Positions 1 to 12,627 are shown, numbered from the stretch's first letter. The stretch: DNA of 64,000 bases from Nelumbo lutea (GCA_022828595.1 JAKGHH010000004.1:78954270-79018269); one strand, 5' to 3'. A program made the numbers and translations. Notes: generated by a model from the letters alone, not told the origin.

Positions 1-744
1 TAAACCAATTAATATACCCTGTTTAGAGATGAATATCTGATTTAAATGATAAATATCCACAAAAATTATATCATAAAGAATACAATAGCTGATAGTTTGT
101 AAAAAAAAAAAAAAAAAAGAGCACATACATCCTTTTTTGTATATAACAAGAACACCATGCCTGATTTTTCTGGGCTCTTATATCTATGTTATATGATCTG
201 ATTGTAATATCATTTTTTTATCTAGTACCAGTAATATAACACCTTATTATTCTCTCTCTCTCTCGAAAAAAAAAAAACTTGGAAGATGCAATAATCTATA
301 AAGAAAAAGAACAAATCAACTTAGTTATAGTATTGGATCAAGGCATATCTCAACAATTGTATCCTTTAGAATGTATATGAACAATTAAAATTTAAACCCT
401 AGGAAAACCTAACAATACATTTCTGTCTGAGTCACAGAGTAATGGTAAGTCAAGAGCTATATATAAAAGAAATTTCTGGTGAATTGGCAACAGTTGGTTA
501 CGCTCCTTCCAGTTTGTGTATAGATATAGAAAGAATGGCTCTCTCTAATAGTCAGAACTAGATCTATTCATGGGCCATGCTTTACTCATTAATAGAAAAT
601 TTCTAGGCCTCAGCCCAAGCCTGGCCCGATTATCAACACCATTCTTGAGCTTGAGCCGCTGAAGTTCTGTGTATGTTTTGCAATATCTTAGTTTGACTTT
701 TTAATTTTATATTTTTATTAATAAATTTTGCACATTAAAAATAT
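1..744. other. AT-rich intergenic DNA, no gene seen
   Basis: No coding region, RNA gene or recognisable transposon is visible. There is an A-run near 100-118 and a short CT repeat near 253-264. Reading frames are short and carry no known motif. Confidence 0.6.
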
Positions 745-1505
745 GGAAAATTATCAAAAATTCACCATCAATTTTCAACATTTCTCTTAAATTTATCACA
801 ACTTTTCAAAATGTCTAAAACTCACCATGTCACTTACTTGACGTTAAAGAGACTAACGGCTGTTAATGTATTACCATTTTAACCTTCATAGAAAAATATA
901 AAATATATACATATATTTTAATATTTAGATATGAAAAAAAGGAAAAAGTTGAAAAATATTCTCAAATATAAAATACATAAAAGCACAGAAATTGCAAAAA
1001 ATATAAAAAATTATAGAAATTGCACACAAAATAAAAATTTATTTTCAAATTATAGAAACTATAGAAATTGAAAAGCAAAATCAGAAAATAAAAATTGTAG
1101 AAAAAACACAAAAAGTTATAGAAAAACATAGAAATTGCAAATAAATAACAAAAAATACAGGGAATTTTATAGATTGTAGAAAATAGAAAAATGTAAAAAA
1201 ATACAGAAATTATAAAAAAACATTAGAAATTATAACAAAACACTAAAATGTAAAAAAAAAGAAAATTGAAAAATAAAAAATGCCCTTTTCCTCTAACTCA
1301 CCATTCAAGGGTGATTTGGTCATAAAAATTGTTATTTATGTTGATGTGGACACCTCTGTTAAGAAATACTAACGGTGCACTAATGGAAGGTGAGTTTTGA
1401 AAAACAACAACTTAATGAGATGGTGAATTTTAGAGGTTTTGAAAGGTTGTGGTGAGTTTAAGAGAAATGTTGAAAACTCATGGTAAGTTTTAGACAATAT
1501 TTCCC
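745..1505. mobile_element. Mutator-type MITE with 9-bp target duplication
   Basis: The two ends are inverted copies of each other over roughly 100 bp. Both ends, read inward, contain a CACCAT- or TACCAT-type block followed by TTTTCAACATTTCTCTTAAA. The element starts GGAAAA and ends TTTCCC. It is bounded by TAAAAATAT at 736-744 and again at 1506-1514, a perfect 9-bp target duplication. Long terminal inverted repeats with a 9-bp duplication are the hallmark of Mutator-like elements. The interior is A-rich and noncoding, so the element is non-autonomous. Confidence 0.85.
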
Positions 1506-1523
1506 TAAAAATATTGTTGCTTA

Positions 1524-1640
1524 GGCTCAATTTGAAAAGTACAAATACAAATATATACAATACAAATGTATACTAAATAATACAAAATACAAGGTTTTGC
1601 GCTCTACATATTTATATTTGTACTCCTTCCAAACTGAGCC
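1524..1640. mobile_element. Small Tourist-like MITE (GGCTC family), copy 1
   Basis: This ~117-bp element begins GGCTCAATTTGAAAAG and ends with its inverted counterpart CCTTCCAAACTGAGCC. Its flanks are TTA on the left and ATA on the right, a degraded 3-bp duplication. Three more copies lie in the A units at 17963-18071, 23199-23307 and 43347-43455, each with clean TTA or TAA flanks. A TTA target duplication points to the PIF/Harbinger (Tourist) group. Confidence 0.7.
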
Positions 1641-2137
1641 ATAAGATACAATTCTACACGTGATTAATTAAAGTGAAAATGGAAAAGGGTTAGGGCTTGA
1701 TGGTTGGTAGCTTAATAAATTACTAAAATAGTAATACAATTCATTACTTGATACCTAATTATCTATTACTAATCTATATTTGGGTGAAAAACTTAACGTA
1801 CCCTGAGTTTTTCAAATAGACTTAGGTTATACATTGTGGACTGACCCCATTGGACTTAAGCATACCTCCATCAATGAAACAACTCATTTAAATTTTTTAT
1901 AAAACCCATTCCCTTTTTTTACTTCCACTAGCACCAAAAGCAACCTGCTCTTCACTCTCCTCATCCGATCTTATGCTCCCTTTGGCCTGGTTGAGTTGCT
2001 ATCAGTTCTCGTTTATCTCTTGATATGCAACATCAGTAATTTTCTTATTTGGGTTTAGAAGATCTATTAGGCATATTGCAAAGCGTAGTAATCTTATTGT
2101 ATAGAAGATGTCCTCCTCTACATCATTACTTGGCAAT
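1641..2137. other. Intergenic DNA, nothing recognised
   Basis: There is a short stretch of moderate GC near 1925-2000, but no reading frame, splice pattern or transposon end that can be supported. Confidence 0.5.
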
Positions 2138-2145
2138 ATCGTAGA

Positions 2146-2524
2146 TAGGGGTGTCAATGGATTGGTTTTGGGTTGAACTCCGTTCAAATCAAAATTTATT
2201 TAGACGGATTGGATGGATCAATAAGACATTGAATTTGGACGGACTGGACAGACCAACATGACATATTGGATTAGACCTAGTCTGTCCATAATGATATTGG
2301 ATTGAGCCAATATCTGGTCCATTGATAGAAGATAAGAACATAAGTGTCAATGGACCAGGTTTGAGTTGAAACCAATCTAAATTAATAAAAACTTTTGAAC
2401 AGATTAGACAGTTTCTGGACTGGTCCAAAATATTCATTGGACTGGATTGGACCAGGTCCAATGGTAATGGACTCACATTGGACTGGACCGGATTGGACCA
2501 AATCCAGTCCAATTGACACCCCTA
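2146..2524. mobile_element. hAT-type MITE with 8-bp target duplication
   Basis: The left end TAGGGGTGTCAATGG is mirrored by the right end TTGACACCCCTA. The flanking 8-mers are ATCGTAGA (2138-2145) and ATCGCAGA (2525-2532), matching at 7 of 8 positions, as expected for a hAT insertion. The interior consists of degenerate GGATTGGAC-type subrepeats and codes for nothing recognisable; small open frames inside it are by-products of these repeats. Confidence 0.85.
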
Positions 2525-2532
2525 ATCGCAGA

Positions 2533-3999
2533 CATCCTAATGTTCCATCTGAAATTAAAAGGAATGTTGGGGGAGGAATGAGAGAGAGAAAACCACTTGC
2601 ATGAATTTGAAAGTTTTAAGATAAATTTTGAAGATTTGAAAAAGAAAATAAAGAGTAGAAGAATCACAAGGTATTTTAAGGGGTTCGGCTTGTGTCAGGC
2701 AAATCAGTGCTAGCACAGTTCGAGCAGCCCCTTGCGATCTTGTATTGGGAATATCTTTCATGAATTAAATCACATAAGTAGAACAGGCTTTGTGGGACTC
2801 TCTTTTAAGTCTCTTTCTAAAAAACTCAAGGTAGCACTGAATAGACGAGCTCCATGAACGCTGAAAATATTGCTTTTTAAGCGGTCGGAGGTCATTCGGA
2901 TGCACCTCTGAATGCAGAAAAAACCTCATAATATTTTAAAGGGAAACATAGGAAACCTATACAAGGTTTATAAAAATTTTCCTACATTTCCCTTTCCTTT
3001 CCCACTTTTACTTTCAAACCAAACACAGCCTTAGTGATTGAGCTACCTCCGAGCACATAGCGAACGAAATTTTGTTTCCAACCATTCCCCCGTGTGAAAA
3101 TCAAAAACCCGAAATCACCCATAAGTAAACGGTGTTGATTGGTCTCCCTACCATCCCTTGTTCCGAGTTTAGTGTATTCTGGTTTGTTCTGCATTTTCTG
3201 GTTCCGCGTTTTCGTTGACCAGTGACAACCGTTTTGTTTTCCACTCTCCCCACTATTCTCTTCTTCTTTGTAGCCAGTGACCACTACGTTTGCGTTTTCC
3301 GGTTTTCTATAGCCTTTTTCTTGTTCACGGTGGCCACTCTGTTATTTGTTTGTTCTTGTTTAGGATGGCCACTTTGTTTTGCATTTATAGAATGAAGAAC
3401 TCTGTGTTTTCTAAAAGAGGAGAAAAGGAATATAGAGAGGAGACCTAGATGGGGGAAGAGAGGAGAAAAAGATTAAGAGCGGAAAGTAAGAATGAAGGGA
3501 GATGTGGAGGAGAAGAGTGGCTGCCATTACTCTGGTGCTACTACTGCCCGTGAAGAAGAGAGGAGATGGGTGTGCTATTCTAAAAATCAATTAAAAAGAT
3601 TTTGTAAAACCTTACTTTATGTGTGCCCCATGTAAAAATTAATCAAAATTTATTTCTCCGCCATACCCTATTTTTATCTTCTTGCCACCAATCACTTTTT
3701 TTTTTTTATATTACTTTATTTTTTAATATTTATAGTTTGAACATATAGTTATTTTTTCTCTCTAGAATTCCACTTTTTTTTCTATAAATAAATTAATATG
3801 TCTTTATAATATTTAATAGAATATTATAATATTTGTTCAATTAATACTTTTTATAATATTAATCTTTTTATTAAATTTGAATCCTATTTCATTTATTAAT
3901 GTATTGTTTCTTAATATTTATTTTTTATTATTTTATGACATGATATTTAATCATTTTTGGGGGTAAATTTGTAAAATGCATATGTTTAGATGACACAAC
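2533..3999. other. Intergenic DNA, no supported gene
   Basis: A minus-strand open frame at 2982-3284 (100 codons) has no recognisable motif, promoter or splice context, so it is not called. 3640-3960 is very AT-rich. No complete transposon was delimited here. Confidence 0.5.
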
Positions 4000-4061
4000 A
4001 TTCAGATAGCTGAACTACTCGACTATATTCAGATAGCTGAACTACTCGACTATATTCAGAT
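4000..4061. repeat. 27-bp direct tandem repeat, about 2.3 copies
   Basis: A 27-bp unit beginning ATTCAGATAGCTGAACTACT is present twice in a row (4000-4026 and 4027-4053), followed by a partial third copy. It is a local tandem duplication with no evident function. Confidence 0.9.
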
Positions 4062-4183
4062 GTCCGTAAAATATAGAAAAGCAAATTTTCCACTGAATGA
4101 TTTCAATGCTTTTTCGGACCTCAAACTTCAGATTTATTCCAATGCCACTTTAAGTCAATTTAAGAGAACTTAGAGTATATTTA

Positions 4184-4487
4184 AGGCCCCATTTGGTTTG
4201 TGGGAATAGGGGTCTGGAATCGGAATGAACTATTCCGATTCCAACTATTTGGTTGGGCGGAATTGGAATCCCATTTCCATTCCTGCTAGATTGGCATTCT
4301 CCCATTTGAGAGAATTGTCATTCCCTGCCCCTCCCTTAGGAATGAAATCCCATTTCTGCTGATTTTAATTCCCATTCCTATTCATGTTTGAACCAAACAG
4401 ATTATGGGAATGCACCATTCTAATTCCAATTTTGGAGAATTTCAATTCCAATTCTGATTTTGATTCCAACTGCAAACCAAACGGATG
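4184..4487. mobile_element. Tourist-like MITE (GGAAT-rich family), copy 1
   Basis: Starts AGGCCCCATTTGGTTTG and ends with the inverted form CAAACCAAACGGATG, between TTA (4181-4183) and TTA (4488-4490). The interior is full of GGAATGGAAT-like blocks. A second copy of the family is at 63454-63718, just downstream of the GH3 gene. The TTA duplication fits PIF/Harbinger-type transposition. Confidence 0.75.
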
Positions 4488-4490
4488 TTA

Positions 4491-5308
4491 GCCGGATGTG
4501 CGTAGCCTCTCACCCATAAGGGTGTCAATTGGACTGTATTTGGTTCAATCCGATTCAGTCCAATGTGAATCCATTACAAATAGATTAGGTCCAATTCAAT
4601 TCAATGAATATTTTAGACCATTTTAAATGATTCAATTCAACTGGATTGTTCACTTTGTTCAAATTTATTTTAATTTAGATTAATTTTAACCCAAACCCAA
4701 TTCATTAACACCTATATTTTTATTTTGGAACAGATTGTTCACCGCCGCTGTCAGAAATTGCAGCAGTGGTAGTGATTTTGGTATAGTTGTCGCAAGCGAT
4801 GGTGGCCACTGCAACTCCCAAACGACAAAAGTTTAGACATCACATAATACTGATCAATACCCACCCATTCACTGCAGCATATCTGAATGCCGATCTGGAC
4901 AGAGGATCTAATACAGAGGTACCTTCATCATCTCCCACGTATATTCAAGAGTAACAAGCCTGGCCATTAAGTCTGGACAGAGGATCGTATACGAAAGCCT
5001 GGCCATTAAGTCTGGACAGAGGATCGAATACGAAGAACGGTTTGGTTCATAGAAGTAAAATATCTGAATCCAAGGTGGTCTCGAAATTTGATTCACGGAT
5101 TCAATCTCCAAGTCTCACTTCACGACGGGGATACCATGTCTTACCCTTCCGTTAAGTCTCACACAACGAAGAGGAGAAGGGGGCGGAGGAAGAAATCACC
5201 GCCGCTCCACTTCAACTGTAATCGATTGTCATTGTTTACTTTTTCTTCATAACTTCATGGATTAGGGAATTGGAATTAACGAGGATATAGATTTGTTCAA
5301 CGTTGTAG
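4491..5308. other. Intergenic DNA with a GTGTCAAT-type repeat end
   Basis: Near 4520-4715 there is AGGGTGTCAATTGG-type sequence and a distal AACACCTA, resembling a degraded hAT MITE; no target duplication could be matched. A short GC-richer stretch at 5130-5220 lies just before the AHA1 fragment but shows no recognisable exon. Confidence 0.4.
4957..5034. repeat. 39-bp direct tandem duplication
   Basis: A 39-bp unit starting AAGCCTGGCCATTAAGTCTG occurs twice in tandem (4957-4995, 4996-5034) with one visible mismatch. A partial related copy (CTGGACAGAGGATCTAATAC) lies upstream near 4895. Confidence 0.9.
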
Positions 5309-5559
5309 GTACAGCTTACTTTTGAAGAGCCTGGAACTGGTGTTACCATTGTTAAGCTAACCCAGATGGACGTACCAGAGGAAGATAGGTTGGGTTGCTG
5401 TGGTTCTTTCTGTTATTTATATTCTTCTGGTTTTGGGGCATTTTTAATTGTTTTTCTTTTCTGATTATTACTGTTTGCAAGTTGCGGTGCAGATATGGCA
5501 ATGCTACAGTTGTTGAAAACAACGGCTGGTGGGAGTTCATCTTCTACAACAAAGTCTAA
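5309..5559 (+). pseudogene. AHA1 (Hsp90 ATPase activator) gene fragment, two exons
   Basis: Two exon-like pieces match the C-terminal end of plant AHA1, the co-chaperone that stimulates the Hsp90 ATPase. Piece one (5309-5388) follows a TTGTAG acceptor and reads LTFEEPGTGVTIVKLTQMD then VPEEDR. An intron-like gap 5389-5492 (GT...GCAG) follows. Piece two (5493-5559) reads YGNATVVENNGWWEFIFYN then KV and stop. In the family the segment after VVEN is usually followed by a conserved GWRDLIF block ending near FGFGI; here that tail is diverged and shorter. No upstream AHA1 exons are present nearby. Because the intron is retained, the piece was copied as DNA, not through mRNA. It is probably a non-functional captured fragment. 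Confidence 0.75.
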
Positions 5560-7260
5560 TCACCATGCCTTTCCTTGCTCCAAACTCTCTTCCTAATTTT
5601 TCATTTTTTTTGAATTTTTCATTTTTTTAATTCTAAATAATTATCCATTAAATCAATAAGGAAATAGTATAGGTTTAACTATTTCTAACAACCATAAAGA
5701 AACAGGGATTTGCTTTTATAATGTTCAGCCAAGTGGCACCACTTTCTCCTAAACTTATTTATCTCCTAAATTATCTCTCACTCCTATTTATCTCTCAAAT
5801 TATCTCTAATTTAGTAAAGAGATTTTCTCCTAAACTATCACTAATTCCTATTTATCCTCTCCCCCACTTTTTAACTACATCTATCTGATCTATCTATAGA
5901 AAGTTTCCATTAACAAAATTAAGAATTATCTAAATATTATAACGAAATTATATACTAACCCTAAAATATTTATTCAAAACTCAAAATTAATTATAATAGA
6001 TTTAATCATATTCATATTATTAACAATTCTATATTTTTACAAAATTCATCAATAAATTATGTAGTAAGAATATAAATTATAATTCTACAAATTATTCCAT
6101 TTTAATGTTATTCAAATAATAAAAATTTAACATTAAAAAACTAAAAGATTATTTAAATATTTCAATAACTAAATATCTTAAATAACAAACATTAAAATAG
6201 ATAAATAATTATATAACAAAATATTTAATATTATGTAATAACTTTAAAATAAATAAAATTTAAAAAATGAAAAATTTTAAATATTTTACAAATTATTTTA
6301 ATATTTAAATAACAAAATTTTTAACATGGCTAAATTTTAAATAGTTAAAATAACGAAAATATGTAATAAATTAAAAAAAAAATCTCAAAAGTAGAAAAAG
6401 AATTATAATAGATTTCATAATATTCATATTAATACTAATTTAGTATATTACAAATTAAAAATGAATTATGTAATAATAGTACTAATTATAATTTTATGGA
6501 TTATTAAATTTAATAAATAATTAAATTTTTAAAATTATAAATAAAAACATTATTTACATAACTAAATAATATAGTAAAAAACTAATTTCACTTATATCAA
6601 TTAATAATTATAGAAATTTATTAGTAATAATTTTACAATAATATTGTGTATTCATTATTTATTTATATATACTAAAATTAGTATTTATTGTATTCTCAGT
6701 AATTATTTGTTGTATTTTTGATAAATATATTTTCAATAATTATTTATAAATCTATTTTTGTTTTGTTATTTAATAGAAATTTGTCAATAATTATTGGAGT
6801 TTAAAAAACTATTATTTGACTTTTGAAATTTACTTTATTGTATTTTTGTTATAAATTTATTTTTATTAATTATGTATTTTTGTAATTACTATATTTTTAT
6901 TAGATATCTATTGTATTTTTATTATAAATTTATTTTCAATGATTATTGGAGATTAAACTATTGTTATTTGTTAGAGATCAAACTATTAATTTAGAGTACT
7001 CAATGATTGGTTTAGTTCGGTTGCAGGCTTTATTTTGCCAACCAAATCGACTTGGTTAGGTTAGGAGTTTGTCACCTAAAAATGACTGACCATTATATAA
7101 TAATATATAGTATATAATATATTAAAAAAATAAATATTTTTCAACTTTATTATACTATATTATTTAATTATTATATATATAAACAATTGTATACATCAAA
7201 ATTCATATAAAATTAAAATTTTACGTTTTTTTTTTCAAATTTTTAAAATAAATAACTTGT
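5560..7260. other. Very AT-rich intergenic DNA
   Basis: 5690-7260 consists largely of A/T with scattered repeated words such as TTATCTCCTAAATTATCTC near 5750-5850. No coding, RNA or delimitable transposon signal was found. Confidence 0.6.
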
Positions 7261-8619
7261 TCCGATGCATGGTCCAACCTGGCCCAATACGAATCCGTAC
7301 AAACTCAAGCCGTGGGATATATTGAACCGGCCCTCCAAAATATCCCAAGGGACAAAAGTACGGCCCACGGATTAACCCAACACGACCAATTTTATAGTTG
7401 TCCATTCTTAACTAGTGATATAAAAGAATTAAAAATTAATTCTAAGGATACATGTTGGTGAAACTTATTGTACGTATCCTGAACGCCACGGACCTGACAC
7501 CAGATCCCTGTGTTCAAGAGAAATGCATGCAAATAAAGTTTGCAGAATTTATGGGGGTTGATGAAACAATTAATTATATGGCTACAAGCAACATATATAG
7601 GCCACATACCACCACAGTGAATATTAGCATCTTAAACCTAATGAGACAATATCCATCACGAATTAATTAAAATGAATTAATGCTGAATTGTACGAATACA
7701 CCAACCATTATTTTTCTTTGTTAAATCCTTTGGAAAAACAAGGAAGGTACGTTGTTGTTTCTTGGGAGACTCAAGCATTCTCCTTCGTTATTGCCTTGGT
7801 AGTTTGGCATTTATTAACAATAAATAAGGACTATGAATTGGATTAAATTTGTTTAATGGCACTTGTACTAGATAAGGGGTTCATGTCCATGACCGTCCTG
7901 TGTTGTTTCTTACTTACAACAACTAAGAAACTTGTATTCTCATCGTGGCTCTACTGTACCCATGGAAAAAGATATAGGGCAGTTAAGCATTTAAATGACT
8001 TGAGAGAGAGAGAGAGAGGGACCATATATATACTATCATAGATATTTCTGTAATTAAATTCCTATAGTTCATTGTTGTCATGAATTAATGCTTTCGGTCA
8101 AATGATGAAAATGGTTGGTGGATCAAACGAATTACATTTATATACTTTATTAAATCAGATAAGCATAAAAGTATCAGTATCATGCATGTATCGTATTGAA
8201 TAGTTCACATATGGACTATCTTGATAGATATATTATAATATTGGACTCAATTCATGAAATTGTGATGATAATCTTTGAATTTATTCAAGAGTTATTGATA
8301 TCTTGATAGACATATTGTGTTTCAAATTTATGTGAAAATACACTACCACTATCACTATATTAGTCAAAAGGACTAGATCCAAAAAGCCAAAAACCAATTA
8401 TGACTGGTAAAAGCTGTCATGTGCATATGAACTATAACCATATCCATGTGAATTATATTTTGAATTTGATAAAGACAAATTCATACTATTAAGATTTTGC
8501 ATCATTTCATTACAATAATGAGATTGCCTTTCTCAATTATATGATTTAATTGTCTAGTCCTACAGTTAGAACGATCTTGATCTTATGTGGCATGATAAAA
8601 AAATGTTCTTTGGTAAATA
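7261..8619. other. Intergenic DNA, no supported gene
   Basis: 7261-7390 is a GC-richer patch of repeat-like appearance. Several short open frames (61-72 codons) lie at 7450-8040, but none has a recognisable motif or exon structure. A GA repeat is at about 8001-8017. Confidence 0.5.
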
Positions 8620-9180
8620 CTATCCTTTGTTCATTACCAACATTGCCTCTTGGTGGTGTATATTGAGTTTCACTATAACCACCACCACTACAACCACCTT
8701 CCTCATCATTGCCACTTCTATCGTTGCTATCGTCTCCATCATGATTATCATTGCCATCAATATCATTGTCATTAACAGGTTGTGTTTCATTTGTATCCCT
8801 TTGGGTGTATTATTCCTTAATTCGACTATCAACATTTACATGTAATTATCCAGTGGTGAATGTGTTAGGTCTAGGTGGATCACCAGGTTCATGTAACAAC
8901 ATTGTATCTTTTTCAGTACTTGCACTTGAAGTCATTCTATTAGTGGATCATTGTCATCATATATTTTGTCCAAATTTACAGGATCAAAGTATCCTTTTGA
9001 ACGTTTTCTATCATTTATAAGATTTTGTTATCTTTAACCTCATGTTGTAGTAAACATAAACTAACATTTTACAAGTTCTTATATGATAGACGATTTCGCT
9101 GCTTTGAATGTATAAGACCAAAAGTGTTTGTGACAATATTTTCATTGCAATAGATTGTAGATTTAGAGCACTTTATTCAA
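8620..9180 (-). pseudogene. hAT transposase C-terminal remnant
   Basis: Read on the minus strand, with frame changes and stops, this contains GLIHSKQRNRLSYKNL, the motif plant hAT transposases of the DUF659/Ac group carry in their C-terminal dimerisation region. It is followed by a degraded YYN-type block (HEVKDNKIL) and then, in another frame, FDPVNLDKIYDDNDPLIE, a typical acidic tail. The extreme tail includes GGCSGGGYSETQYTPPRG-like sequence. Stops and at least one frameshift rule out function. No terminal repeats were matched, and only the 3' end of the transposase survives. Confidence 0.7.
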
Positions 9181-9504
9181 ATAAAAGCCACCATTCAATT
9201 TCAAAAACAATGTATAATACATAACTTATAATCAAATATTTAATATTATAAATATTGCAAAAATTAAATTACCTGAATCGAAATTGTCTCTTAATCTTTT
9301 ACTTGAGGAATATCTAAAAGGCCCTTGTGTCTCACGAAATATTTTTATCTATTTTGCAATAATGGTTGTTAATATAAGAGCTTAAATATGCTATTATAAA
9401 ACCATTTAAATTTGGATAAATTACAAAGACCCCCTGTAATATGGGGTTTGTGACAAAGACCTCCAATACATTGTTTTGCAAAAAAGACCCCCTTGTACTA
9501 TGAC

Positions 9505-9948
9505 TAGAGGTGGCAATAAGTTGAGCTTTTCACGAGCTGCTCGAGCTCGACTCATGAAAGGCTTGGTTTGGCTCGATTTCAACCGAGCTCGAGCTCAATT
9601 CAATTGCTTGATTATTAAATGAGCTGAGCTCGAGCCTACTAGAGCTCCTCACGAGCCGACTCAAAAAAAAAATATATCTATATATATATATATTAATATA
9701 TAATATATATAATAAAGATATTATAATTATTAATTATTATAATTCTTAAAATTTTAAATATAAAATAAAAATTGTATATATATTTTTTATTTTTATAAAA
9801 TAATTTTCTAAATATTTTTATAATAAAATATTTATAAAATATAAAATGAGTTGAGCCGAGCCGAGCCCAGCTCGAGCCTTATAGAATAGTCTCGAGCCAA
9901 GCTTGAGCCTGGTACTATTCGGCTTGGCTCGGCTTGAATCCACCCCTA
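9505..9948. mobile_element. hAT-type MITE with perfect 8-bp target duplication
   Basis: The element begins TAGAGGTGGCAATAAG and ends CCACCCCTA. ACTATGAC flanks it exactly on both sides (9497-9504, 9949-9956). The interior has GAGCTCGAGC-type subrepeats and an AT-rich core. It sits inside an older repeat: the sequence before it (9411-9496, ATAAATTACAAAGACCCCC) and after it (9957-10020) appears to have been continuous before insertion. That older sequence resembles the end repeat at 32405-32500 and 49900-49990. Confidence 0.85.
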
Positions 9949-9956
9949 ACTATGAC

Positions 9957-11622
9957 TGTGAGGCAAAAACCCCCATCCATTAGCCTTCCGTCTAAAAAGG
10001 CTATTATGGTATTTTTATTAATTTAAAAAAATATTTATTTTTTACATAAATAATAGCTATGTTTTTAAATAATTACTACTCTATTTTAGTTTTTATTATT
10101 TTAATGTTAACTTTTATTATAATATAAAATTTTTATTTTATTTATTTAGTATATTTATATAAATGATGTGTTTTTTTTGGAAATTTTATTTATTTAGTAT
10201 TTTTATATAAATAGTAAGTATATGTTTTCAAATAAACATATGCCTTACTTTTAAGATATATGCAAAATAAAACATATAAACTTGTAATATTAAATTATCT
10301 TTTATTTTTTATTTAGTTTATTTTTTAAAATTTTAGAGAAATTGAATTATTTAAAATTCTTATATAATATTAATAAAATTATATAAATTAATATCAATTT
10401 AAATAGTCAAAATTTGAACATGAATGCTTGACATATAAATTAATACAATTCTTCTTCCTCTTTTCTCCCATTTTTTACTTTTTCTTTTGTCTTAAAGTAG
10501 AGCTCTTGATGGTGGAATATACTTTCCACTAAAAAACATATGAAAACTATTCAAAAAGTACAAAATTACCTGCCAACAAAAGCTGGATCAGTCATTTATA
10601 AACTTGTCATTAGCACAGGGTGCGATATGGCCCTGTATTGGGGTGTCTCACGCCATATTGACCGATACAGGGCTGCATCGTATTGATACGTATGGCTGAT
10701 ATGTTCTTATATCAATCGTATTTTCCCTTCTTTTTGACCCTGTGATATGTATTGAAGTCGCTTAACCAAACAAGCCTCTCTCTCTCTCTCTCTCTCTCAG
10801 CTTTTAACCATGCCCCACGATTGGGGTGTCCTTTATCGAGGTCGAGTCTCAGTCTACAATATAATACAATACAAATACACGAAGCACCAAACTTTTGCTG
10901 TTCGGAAGTTGCAGTGGTCACCGTTGCCAGCGACGACGACACGATACCAAAATCACCGCAACGCTGCAACTTCCGATAATAGAGGTAAAGAATAAGGATA
11001 TTTTAAGAATTTTAAAATAATTATTATTCATGTGATGTCACATGTGGACGAATTGTAACACAAAATTAATGGAAAAGGAGGTTTTAGACAATTATCAAAA
11101 AACTTAAGGATATTTTAAGACAATAGCTAAACAGTAAAAGTGGAGTTAGTGTAAATAGTTTAAGAGATTTACCCTTTAATTCTTATTATTATTATTTTTT
11201 TGATAGTTTCCTTGGTAATTACAAAGATATACGTGATGGTTCCTTCGTTGCAATGTTTAGAATATGTCAATATTATACCCTTTTCATTTTTGTTGGCTTG
11301 GGTGGATTAGCATTTGTAAACAACAAAGACAGTTTTGGAGCGGATTAAGGCTGCATTTGACAGTCCTGATAAAAATTTAGTATTTATGAGAATAAGGACA
11401 TTTTAACTAAAAAAAGGAGATTAATAAAGAATGCCAATATGTCAAAGGTGCTCAGGCCCATCACCACTTGCTCCTCACCTCACCAGGAACTTGTTTCCTT
11501 GTTGTGAATGTGACCATGGAAAGTGATATATGAGAAGGAATGTAGTGAACCGTAGGTAATCAAGCCATTTCCATTAATGTTGTAGGTGACGTGCATGCCT
11601 CCTATTAGAGGGTACACGCTGT
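9957..11622. other. AT-rich intergenic DNA, no supported gene
   Basis: 10010-10440 is strongly AT-rich. A repeat-like GATACAGGGC block lies near 10620-10700 and a TC repeat at about 10777-10798. Overlapping open frames on both strands at 10712-10995 have low-complexity starts caused by the TC repeat and show no known motif. Confidence 0.5.
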
Positions 11623-11919
11623 TATGGTTTTTAAAATCGAGTCGGTCAGGGGTTCGATTATTGGGTCAAATAGTTCGAATTGAACGGTCGGCTCGTTTTG
11701 ACAAGATAAATAAAATAAAAAAATTAAAAAAAATTGAAAATCAGTCAAAATCATTCGAACAACTCAAACGATTAACCGCCCGAGTCAGCAGTTTTAGTAA
11801 GCAAAGTCAACAGTTTTTATGGAAAATCCGGTTTTGGGGAAACCTGGAACCGGCACCGGACTGGTTCCCGGTTTTTTGGTCTGACCGTCCGGTCCGACCG
11901 GGTTTTTTTAAAAACCATG
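11623..11919. mobile_element. MITE of the ATGGTTTTTAAAA family, copy 1
   Basis: Left end TATGGTTTTTAAAATCG and right end TTTTTTTAAAAACCATG are inverted copies. The interior has ACCGGNNCC-type blocks. Relatives of similar length lie at 36286-36553 and 37819-38100; the last has a near-perfect 8-bp target duplication, suggesting a hAT-type element. No clear target duplication survives here. Confidence 0.65.
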
Positions 11920-12619
11920 GTTTCACTGGTGATATATGTGGAACAATACTCGCATTCACTCAGGAGAGATATATGTTCTTCTCGTGACAGTCGTTGAAAA
12001 AGCAAATGAGACAGGTAAAACATTTACACGAAACGGGAGGACTTTCAAACAACCATTGTATCCTTGCATTGGAAATATCTCCTGGATAGATAGAGAGAGA
12101 ATCCATTAACAATATCTGCAAATGAGGCGGTACTCTGCGGATTTAATTAGTCCGTATGTGTACAGAGGTGATGTCATGTTTCATGGTTGGTTCAATACCC
12201 CGAGTTGCTTGTAGTTCCTTCCTTAATTCTATTTGCTGTTTGTGACCGCCCAATCAAACATGGATATATACGTCAGCGACAATCGCAGCAGATGCGATCA
12301 TGTGAGCTTCTCTCTCTCTCATTGGATTATGGGTTAAAAAGTCGAGATGTAATTGAATCGTATGCATGCGACTGTTTTATTTTCCCATAAAAACTCCGGA
12401 CCCAAATCTGTGTATCAGGGTCGCTTTTTGCCTGTCTAATAAGTGAAACCTTGATAGTTTCAACCCAACAACAACAAAAAAAGTGAAACTCGTCAATTTT
12501 GCCAGAGGTTTGGGACAGTTGAGCTCCATGATTGCCGTCTCTTTGATGCAAACTGTGGTGGTTGCGCCTTGGATCGCCACGTGAAGCTGCACTTATCTTT
12601 TCTTTTCTGTGACTGAGTC
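11920..12619. other. Upstream region of the P450 gene
   Basis: No further exon or transposon was recognised. Short open frames at 12187-12592 are on both strands and unsupported. This stretch presumably holds the P450 promoter, but only the TATA box can be pointed to with any confidence. Confidence 0.4.
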
Positions 12620-12627
12620 TATAAATA
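12620..12627 (+). promoter_or_regulatory. TATA box of the P450 gene
   Basis: TATAAATA lies 53 bp upstream of the ATG at 12680. Transcription would be expected to start about 25-35 bp downstream, near 12650, giving a short leader. Confidence 0.6.

Noticed and set aside
2982..3284. 100-codon minus-strand open frame
   Set aside because: No motif, no homology recognised, no promoter or splice support; codon content looks like chance.
4000..4061. CRISPR-like short repeats
   Set aside because: The repeats are directly adjacent without spacers, and the DNA is a plant nuclear genome.
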